From Brevundimonas pishanensis (lineage in GTDB: Bacteria > Pseudomonadota > Alphaproteobacteria > Caulobacterales > Caulobacteraceae): 64,000 bases of DNA. Position 1 is the first letter of the stretch; every line of letters starts with the position of its first letter. The notes below the pieces were generated by a model that saw nothing but the letters and a program-made list of their open reading frames with translations, ran no database searches and had not been told where the DNA came from. Made by a program: the position numbers and the translations under genes. The stretch covers positions 124,001 to 188,000 of the forward strand of contig NZ_JAJKBG010000003.1 of assembly GCF_022750635.1 (NCBI RefSeq), in the 5' to 3' direction. This document shows, piece after piece, positions 58,275-64,000 of this stretch.

Positions 58275-60158
58275 ATGATGCCTATTCGTCCTCTTTTGAT
58301 GACCGTCTCTGTCGCTGCGCTGATCGTGGCGTCTCCCGCTCTGGCGCAGGAGGTGCAACCGGTTCCCGCTCCCGAGCCGTCGCAGGTGCCGCTGATCCGT
58401 ATGGCCCCCGCCGAAGACGAACAGGTCGAAGAGCCGCAAGACCAGGGCGAGGACGGAGAACCCGCGAGCACGGAACTTCCGCCCGAGCCGGTGGTCGCCA
58501 TTCCTCAGGAATGGGCTCCCGTTCCGACCACGCCGGAAGGCCGCAGTGCCTACGGTTACTACCTTGCGGGACGCTCGGCTTTGGCCTCGGGCGATACGCA
58601 GCAAGGTGCGGTCCTGCTTCAGCAGGCGAACCGTCTGACCCCCGAGCAGCCCCGCCTTCGCGAACAGGCATTTACCGCTGCTATTCTCGCAGGTGACCTG
58701 AAATTCGCAGCGGGCATTGTTCCGGATGCGCCGGGGGTGTCACCGACCATCACCGAAGCGGGTCAACTGATCCGTGGCATTGAAACCTATTTGGCCGACG
58801 GTGCGCGCAAGGCCAACCGCCTGCTGGCCGAGCGCCCTGTAGAAATGCCGCATGATCGCGCGGCTACCTATGCGCAGGTCTGGATCGCCGCCGAAGCGGG
58901 CGACTGGAACCGCGCGCTTGCGGCTCCGCCTGCAGACTTCGACCCCATCAGTACCTTGGTCGCCCGCAGCAACCGCGCGCGCCTGCTCGAAATCCGCCGA
59001 CGTTACGAAGAGGCCGAGAACGAGTGGAAGGAACTGACCGCGCATGCCGTGGCCGGAAGCCTGTTCCGTCTTGGATATGGCGAGTTTCTGGAGCGTCGCC
59101 GTCGCGGTGAAGAAGCTTTGGCCTTGTACACTGCTGCCATTCAGGCAGGGCAGGCCGAACCGCGCATCTATCTGGCCCAGCAGCGGGTAATGAACAAACA
59201 GCGCCCGCCAGCGACCCTGCGCTACCGCGAAGGTGTCGCCATGTCCCTGCGCACCGCCGCAGACCAGATGGTGGCCCAGAACGCCAATGAGTTCGCCGCC
59301 GTGTATCTGCGACTGTCACAACAGATTTCGCCCAATGCGCAAACCCAGGCCTACATTGGCCAGACCTTGATTAACGGCAATCTGCCGGGTGCCGGGCGTG
59401 CGGTTCTGGCGGAGATTCCGCCCAGCGAGGGACCGCTCTATGCCAACGCCCGTGCCCAGCGCGGCATGAGCTTTGACAAGAGCGGCATGAACGAAGAGGC
59501 ATTGGCCGAGTTCAAGCTGGCTGCCGAGGCCGCGCCGGACGATGCGCCTATCGTCTATGCCCTCGCCAATATGCTGATCAAAATGGAACGCTTCGAAGAG
59601 GCGCTGGAAATCCTCAACGGTCCGCTGCTGAATACTGCTGACCAGATTTACGAAGTCCGCTTCATGCGCGGTGCCGCACTGGAGGCTGTGGGCCGCCGTG
59701 CCGAGGCCGAAGCGGAGTTGAACGCCGCCCTCGCTCTGCAACCCAATGAGCCTAGCGCGCTGAACTATCTCGGCTACCTCTGGGTCGAAAGCGGCGAACG
59801 CGTCGACGAAGGCATTGCTCTGATCCAGCGCGCCCTGGCCGCTGATCCCGAAGATGGACATTATCTGGACTCGCTGGGCTGGGGCTATTTCAAGAGCGGC
59901 AAGCCCGAGCAGGCGCTTGAACCCATCGAAAAGGCCGTGGCCAAGGAGCCGGCCAACGCCGAGATCAACGACCATCTGGGCGATGTTTATTGGGCCTTGG
60001 GACGCCAGAAAGAGGCTGGCTTCCAATGGCAACGGGTGTTGACGCTGGACGTCGACGACAAGCGTCGCGCCGAGGTCGAGGCCAAGCTGAAAGACAGGTT
60101 GAACCAGCTTCCCTATGACAGGGTTGCTCCGGCGGTCGTGCCCGCTACCCAGCCCTGA
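58275..60158 (+). CDS. secreted tetratricopeptide repeat protein
   Basis: A 627-residue protein. Signal peptide (about 1-24, ending A-L-A-Q), an acidic Pro/Glu-rich linker (about 25-85), then TPR-type helical repeats through most of the length, clearest after residue 390 (G-M-N-E-E-A-L-A-E-F-K-L-A, P-S-A-L-N-Y-L-G-Y-L-W-V, L-D-S-L-G-W-G-Y-F-K-S-G). Related TPR proteins are found upstream of ispE in alphaproteobacteria; role unknown, presumably periplasmic scaffold. Two adjacent ATGs (58275, 58278). 33 bases before ispE. Confidence 0.85.
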   Translation: MMPIRPLLMTVSVAALIVASPALAQEVQPVPAPEPSQVPLIRMAPAEDEQVEEPQDQGEDGEPASTELPPEPVVAIPQEWAPVPTTPEGRSAYGYYLAGRSALASGDTQQGAVLLQQANRLTPEQPRLREQAFTAAILAGDLKFAAGIVPDAPGVSPTITEAGQLIRGIETYLADGARKANRLLAERPVEMPHDRAATYAQVWIAAEAGDWNRALAAPPADFDPISTLVARSNRARLLEIRRRYEEAENEWKELTAHAVAGSLFRLGYGEFLERRRRGEEALALYTAAIQAGQAEPRIYLAQQRVMNKQRPPATLRYREGVAMSLRTAADQMVAQNANEFAAVYLRLSQQISPNAQTQAYIGQTLINGNLPGAGRAVLAEIPPSEGPLYANARAQRGMSFDKSGMNEEALAEFKLAAEAAPDDAPIVYALANMLIKMERFEEALEILNGPLLNTADQIYEVRFMRGAALEAVGRRAEAEAELNAALALQPNEPSALNYLGYLWVESGERVDEGIALIQRALAADPEDGHYLDSLGWGYFKSGKPEQALEPIEKAVAKEPANAEINDHLGDVYWALGRQKEAGFQWQRVLTLDVDDKRRAEVEAKLKDRLNQLPYDRVAPAVVPATQP

Positions 60159-60191
60159 GATACCACCCAGACCTGAGACTGAACGCCGCCG

Positions 60192-61073
60192 ATGACTGAC
60201 ACCCTGACCCTGTTGGCCCCCGCCAAGGTCAATCTGTATCTGCACGTCGCGCCGGTGATGGCTGACGGCTATCATCCCCTCGATAGTCTGGTAGCCTTTG
60301 CCGATGTCGGTGACCGTATCACGGTCTCGCATGCGCCAAGCTTTAGCTTCGAAGTCGTGGGGCCCTTCGCACAGGGCATCGGCGAGGATGCGGACAATCT
60401 GGTGGTTCGCGCTCTGCTGGCGCTGGCATCGCATCTGGGCCGCGATGACCTGCCGTTGGCGATGACGCTGGATAAACGCTTGCCCGTGGCTGCGGGATTG
60501 GGCGGTGGTTCGTCCGATGCCGGAGCGGCGCTTCGTGCGGCCAATATGCTGCTGGAACTAGGGTTGGGTGATGAGGTGCTGGAACGGGTAGCCCGCAGCG
60601 TCGGTGCAGACGGCCCCATGTGCTATCGCGCCCAACCTGCCTATGCTTCCGGCGTGGGCGAGGTGCTGGAACCCGCCGATCTGCCGGCTCTGCATGCGGT
60701 TCTGGTGAACCCGGGCCTGCCGTCCCCCACGGGGGCAGTGTACCGCGCCTTTGACCGCAATCCCTCGGGACGCGCCGATCGACCGCAACCACCAGCCTCG
60801 ACATCGTCGGTAGATGTTATTGCGTGGCTCGCGGAGCAGCGCAACGATCTGGAAGCTCCCGCCCTTTCGGAAACTCCGGCCATTGGATCGGTGATTGAAG
60901 CGCTCTCGGATCTTGAGACCTGCCGCATGGTCCGGATGTCCGGTTCGGGGGCCACGGTCTTTGGACTGTTCGAGGATCAAGCCGCCGCGCTGGATGCGGC
61001 CTTTGCGCTGGAACGTGACGGCTGGTGGGTACGTCCGACGGTACTGGGCGCTCCGGCTCTGGTCCTCGGATAA
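60192..61073 (+). CDS. ispE: 4-diphosphocytidyl-2-C-methyl-D-erythritol kinase
   Basis: A 293-residue GHMP kinase of the MEP isoprenoid pathway. A-P-A-K-V-N-L-Y-L-H-V at the N-terminus, the ATP loop P-V-A-A-G-L-G-G-G-S-S-D-A-G-A at about 98-112, and the C-terminal M-S-G-S-G-A-T-V-F-G. ATG 60192 follows the TPR gene closely, so the two likely form an operon. Confidence 0.94.
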   Translation: MTDTLTLLAPAKVNLYLHVAPVMADGYHPLDSLVAFADVGDRITVSHAPSFSFEVVGPFAQGIGEDADNLVVRALLALASHLGRDDLPLAMTLDKRLPVAAGLGGGSSDAGAALRAANMLLELGLGDEVLERVARSVGADGPMCYRAQPAYASGVGEVLEPADLPALHAVLVNPGLPSPTGAVYRAFDRNPSGRADRPQPPASTSSVDVIAWLAEQRNDLEAPALSETPAIGSVIEALSDLETCRMVRMSGSGATVFGLFEDQAAALDAAFALERDGWWVRPTVLGAPALVLG

Positions 61074-61138
61074 ACCGTTAAAATCCATTATGGCTAGCGA
61101 TTAACGGCTTCGTGACATCGTAGTGTTATCCCAGTGCC

Positions 61139-62107
61139 ATGCTGGTCCTGAGCCCAAAACAGACTGATGGTTTCCATCTGACGCTGGCCTCGCTGCCGAC
61201 GGAAGACCGTCTGCGACTGGAGGCATTGCTGCCGGACGCTGTCATCAACAGTGTGACTGCGGCACCCCATTGGGACTTCGAGCTTTGCGCAAAGAAGGTC
61301 AACGAGGTTATCGGCACGACGCCTGATGACGAGGCCACGGGCCATCTTCGGCGCGGGATTATCGCGACATGGTGTCTGGAGCTTCCGCGGCGGATCGCGG
61401 CCTACAACCTGCCTGCCGAGGTCTTTGACGCCTATCCCTACTGGCTGGACCGTTTGTCGGGCGAGTTGAGCGAGGGCGAGGGGGCGTATGATCCCGACCA
61501 TTGGGCCAAGGATGTGCGCTTCGCTATGGGGCTCAGTGTTCCGGCCACCCGCACCCACCTGATCGATCTTTCGTCGCCTGTGGGTCCGGGGCAGGCGCTG
61601 CGCCATTCACGCGCTGGCCTGGGTATATCGCCGCCGTTCCGCTGGGTGCTGGCCAAGGGCTGGGGCACGTGGCTGGAAGTCCATACCGAAAGCCGGGACA
61701 CCGCCGATTTTACTGCCGAAGGCTGGGACCGCGCATGGCTCGCTATGGCGGGCATTCTCGAGAAATACCCCGGGCTGGTGGGGGGGATTGGTTCGAGCTG
61801 GTTTTATGATCCGCCGCTCAGCAAGATCAGCCCGCGTCTGGCCTATCTGCGCGAAACGCCTCTGAAAAACGGGGCCTTCATGATCCATCAGGGGCCGGGC
61901 GAAATCCACACACAGCGGGCAGGGGCGACTTCCCCGACCCGCCGCGCCTTGATCGAGGCGGGTGAGTACACGCCCCGCTCCTGGCTTATGGTCTGGCCGC
62001 GCCGTGCCCTATTGAAGTGGGCCGCGTCGGAGAGGGCACGTCAGGCGCGCGCTGCCGCCATCATCGAACAGGCCGAAGAAACCGTCGCAATCGCCAGCCC
62101 TGCCTGA
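61139..62107 (+). CDS. conserved hypothetical protein
   Basis: A 322-residue protein, no domain recognised. Distinct features: L-V-L-S-P-K-Q-T-D-G-F-H at the N-terminus, a Trp-rich middle, and G-I-G-S-S-W-F-Y-D-P-P-L-S-K-I-S-P-R-L-A-Y (about 218-239) followed by S-P-T-R-R-A-L-I-E-A-G-E-Y-T-P-R. The conserved look of these blocks argues for an enzyme, but the function cannot be named. Its last 67 bases overlap the convergent deacetylase gene. Confidence 0.65.
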   Translation: MLVLSPKQTDGFHLTLASLPTEDRLRLEALLPDAVINSVTAAPHWDFELCAKKVNEVIGTTPDDEATGHLRRGIIATWCLELPRRIAAYNLPAEVFDAYPYWLDRLSGELSEGEGAYDPDHWAKDVRFAMGLSVPATRTHLIDLSSPVGPGQALRHSRAGLGISPPFRWVLAKGWGTWLEVHTESRDTADFTAEGWDRAWLAMAGILEKYPGLVGGIGSSWFYDPPLSKISPRLAYLRETPLKNGAFMIHQGPGEIHTQRAGATSPTRRALIEAGEYTPRSWLMVWPRRALLKWAASERARQARAAAIIEQAEETVAIASPA

Positions 62108-62790
62108 CGCGCCAGCGTAATCACCCGCAACAGGTCCTGCGGCGTGCATCCATACGGCGACGGCTCACGCTCGACATCATGGCCATAGGCGATCAGCCAG
62201 CCATTGTTTTGCGCCGTGCGAGCCATCTGGCCTTCGAGATCGTAGTGGGGCAGGCGACGGCTTTCCAAACCGATAGCTTGCAGGTTGTTGCGGTCCGCCT
62301 TCCCGAGGTTCACGCCGTCACGCACCCCGCGCGAGCGTTCGAAATGTCGCGCGACCACGGCTTTAGCTGACAGGGCAACATCCCCGAACGGCCAAGCGAA
62401 CTGGGTCATGCGATAACCGTCCAACCGCTCAGCCACCCATTGCGCGTTGCGGCTGATTTGGGCGTCCAGCGCCTGCGGGCTGATCCTGAGGGCGCTGACG
62501 TGATCGAAGGTGTGACACCCGACCTCGTGGCCGGCTGCATGCAAAGCCAGAAGGTCCTCGACCGAGAACTGGCGCTTGCCGATATTCTCGGCATCGCACA
62601 GCCCGCCCGCGACGAAATAGGTGGCCAATACGCCGTGATCTTTCAGGATCGGCCCCGCCACCTCCCATGCGCTCTTGGGAAAATCGTCGAAGCTGATGCT
62701 GAAAACGCCGCCCTCGATCCCCACAGGTACAGGCTGGGTACCCAAAATGCGGGCGGCGCGGCGACGAATAGGATCGATGAGTTCGTGCAT
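62041..62790 (-). CDS. polysaccharide deacetylase (NodB homology, CE4 family)
   Basis: A 249-residue protein with the NodB core: S-I-S-F-D-D-F-P (metal and catalytic Asp pair), G-C-H-T-F-D-H (two His metal ligands), and F-A-W-P-F-G-D. No signal peptide is visible. It removes N- or O-acetyl groups from a polysaccharide. The 3' end overlaps the convergent hypothetical gene. ATG 62790; divergent from glyQ. Confidence 0.87.
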   Translation of the reverse strand: MHELIDPIRRRAARILGTQPVPVGIEGGVFSISFDDFPKSAWEVAGPILKDHGVLATYFVAGGLCDAENIGKRQFSVEDLLALHAAGHEVGCHTFDHVSALRISPQALDAQISRNAQWVAERLDGYRMTQFAWPFGDVALSAKAVVARHFERSRGVRDGVNLGKADRNNLQAIGLESRRLPHYDLEGQMARTAQNNGWLIAYGHDVEREPSPYGCTPQDLLRVITLARQAGLAIATVSSACSMMAAARA

Positions 62791-62909
62791 AACGACGTTT
62801 CTTTACGGCAAAGCTGATTGCTGACAAATGAAGGGGGTTGGTTGCCTTGCCGCGCACGGACGAGCGGCTTATGGTCCGCGCCTCCCGAAATCGGACTGAA
62901 TGTCGACCC

Positions 62910-63824
62910 GTGGCCGCAACTGAACCTCTTTCGTTTCAGGACCTGATCCTGACCCTTCACGCTTATTGGAGCGAGCAAGGCTGTGCTATCCTGCAGCCCT
63001 ATGACATCGAGGTGGGCGCAGGAACGCTGCACCCTTCGACGGTCCTGCGTGCTCTGGGTAAGAAGCCGTGGAAGGCTGCCTATGTTCAGCCGTCGCGTCG
63101 TCCGGGTGATGGCCGCTACGGTGAAAACCCGAACCGCCTGCAGCACTATTACCAGTATCAGGTCATCCTGAAGCCGAACCCTGACAACCTTCAGGAGCTG
63201 TATCTGAACAGCCTGAAGGCCATCGGCATCGACCCGAGCCTGCATGACATCCGCTTCGTCGAAGACGACTGGGAAAACCCGACCGTCGGCGCGTGGGGGC
63301 TGGGCTGGGAAGTCTGGTGTGACGGTATGGAAGTCACCCAGTTCACCTATTTCCAAGGCGTGGGCGGCATTGAAGTCGATGTGGTTTCGGGCGAGCTGAC
63401 CTACGGTCTGGAACGTCTGGCTATGTATGTTCAGGGCGTCGACAACGTCTATGACCTGAAGTTCAACAAGGAAGGCCTGACCTACGGCGAAGTCTTCCTC
63501 GAGAACGAGCGCCAGCAGTCGGAAGCCAACTTCCACGGCTATGACGTGGCGGGCCTGAAGCGCCGCTTCGAGGATATGGAAGCCGAGGCCTCGCGCCTTC
63601 TGTCCATGACCGGCCCGCAAGGCCAGCCGCTGGTCCTGCCAGCCTATGATCAGGTTCTGAAAGCCTCGCACCTGTTCAATCTGATGGACGCACGCGGTGC
63701 CATCGCCGTGGCCGAGCGCCAGTCCTACATCGGCCGCATCCGCGACCTGTGTAAGGCCTGCGCCACCGCCCAAGTCGAACAAGAGCGCCGCGAGGAAGCG
63801 GCTGCCGAAGCGAAAAACGCCTGA
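62910..63824 (+). CDS. glyQ: glycyl-tRNA synthetase alpha chain
   Basis: A 304-residue class II synthetase subunit: [14 protein letters not shown] near the N-terminus, [14 protein letters not shown], and [19 protein letters not shown] 62910 gives the usual length; ATG 62871 is the alternative, and a frame to 62838 is atypical. Together with glyS it forms the bacterial alpha2-beta2 enzyme charging tRNA-Gly. Confidence 0.95.
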   Translation: MAATEPLSFQDLILTLHAYWSEQGCAILQPYDIEVGAGTLHPSTVLRALGKKPWKAAYVQPSRRPGDGRYGENPNRLQHYYQYQVILKPNPDNLQELYLNSLKAIGIDPSLHDIRFVEDDWENPTVGAWGLGWEVWCDGMEVTQFTYFQGVGGIEVDVVSGELTYGLERLAMYVQGVDNVYDLKFNKEGLTYGEVFLENERQQSEANFHGYDVAGLKRRFEDMEAEASRLLSMTGPQGQPLVLPAYDQVLKASHLFNLMDARGAIAVAERQSYIGRIRDLCKACATAQVEQERREEAAAEAKNA

Positions 63825-63826
63825 TC

Positions 63827-64000
63827 ATGTCCCAGCTTCTTATTGAAATCTTCTCGGAAGAAATCCCCGCCCGCATGCAACAAGGCGGTGCGCGTGATCT
63901 GGAGCGCATGGCGTCCGACGCCTTCAAGAAGGCCGGCCTGACGTGGGAAAGCCTGACCACCTATGGCGGCCCGCGCCGCCTGACGCTGGTGGTTGAAGGC
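63827..64000 (+). CDS. glyS: glycyl-tRNA synthetase beta chain (3' partial)
   Basis: ATG 63827, two bases after the glyQ stop; runs off the right edge after 58 codons. The N-terminus S-Q-L-L-I-E-I-F-S-E-E-I-P-A-R-M-Q is typical of GlyS, and Y-G-G-P-R-R-L-T-L-V-V follows. Confidence 0.93.
   Translation, partial: MSQLLIEIFSEEIPARMQQGGARDLERMASDAFKKAGLTWESLTTYGGPRRLTLVVEG

Noticed and set aside
61139..62107. DUF3445 (haem-dependent oxidative N-demethylase) assignment
   Set aside because: The key blocks of that family are not present; left as hypothetical.
1..64000. tRNA, rRNA, insertion sequences, integrases, attachment sites
   Set aside because: Gaps between genes were read for them and none was supported; most gaps are under 300 bases.

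Overview
The window reads as the chromosome of a GC-rich alphaproteobacterium, most likely of the order Caulobacterales (Brevundimonas/Asticcacaulis-like; the genus is inference). Evidence: a Rhodobacter-type gene transfer agent (GTA) structural cluster; an rpoH with an alphaproteobacterial neighbourhood; the F1-ATPase zeta inhibitor (DUF1476) divergent from purC; the zapA - 6S RNA - formyltetrahydrofolate cyclo-ligase order; and the clustering of tkt, gap, pgk and class II aldolase. No tRNA, rRNA, insertion sequence, integrase or CRISPR array was seen.

Layout. 1-8055: GTA tail half, genes g8 to g15 on +, interrupted between g11 and g12 by an opposite-strand gene for a cold-shock-like/DUF805 membrane protein. 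8135-12530 (+): DnaJ-type chaperone, serC, purA, and a CheY-like response regulator with an arginine-rich tail. 12595-15187 (-): rpoH, rluD, a DUF4019 protein. 15307-21605 (-): a very large trimeric autotransporter adhesin (YadA type) whose frame is broken twice by single extra bases. 21847-32645 (-): central carbon block (fba, pgk, lipoprotein, gap, ybdD, cstA, purT, esterase, tkt). 32740-36146 (+): DUF4164, zapA, a small unstarted ORF, 6S RNA, fau, YmdB-like phosphodiesterase, DUF5694 protein. 36143-48153: mostly - strand, with P450, purL, TspO-like protein, lipoproteins, purQ, MFS transporter, PEBP protein, GNAT, purS, purC, plus a small AT-rich foreign-looking patch at about 46.0-46.7 kb. 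48421-64000: zeta subunit, fasciclin lipoprotein, two base-excision glycosylases, a 2OG oxygenase, purB, a guanidine-II riboswitch with its Gdx exporter, GST, lytic transglycosylase, ETF-ubiquinone oxidoreductase, TPR protein, ispE, a polysaccharide deacetylase, glyQ and the start of glyS.

How they fit. Seven purine genes (purA, purT, purL, purQ, purS, purC, purB) lie in this one window but in separate units; purS, purQ and purL together make the three-part FGAM synthase. fba, pgk, gap and tkt form a one-strand glycolytic/gluconeogenic/pentose-phosphate block that ends at the adhesin. The clearest regulatory element is the guanidine-II riboswitch (two ACGA-capped hairpins) whose first stem can otherwise pair with the Shine-Dalgarno of the exporter gene. 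Other regulatory candidates are a 14-bp hairpin burying the Shine-Dalgarno of the response regulator, a terminator-like hairpin in the purC leader, and a terminator inside the GTA operon.
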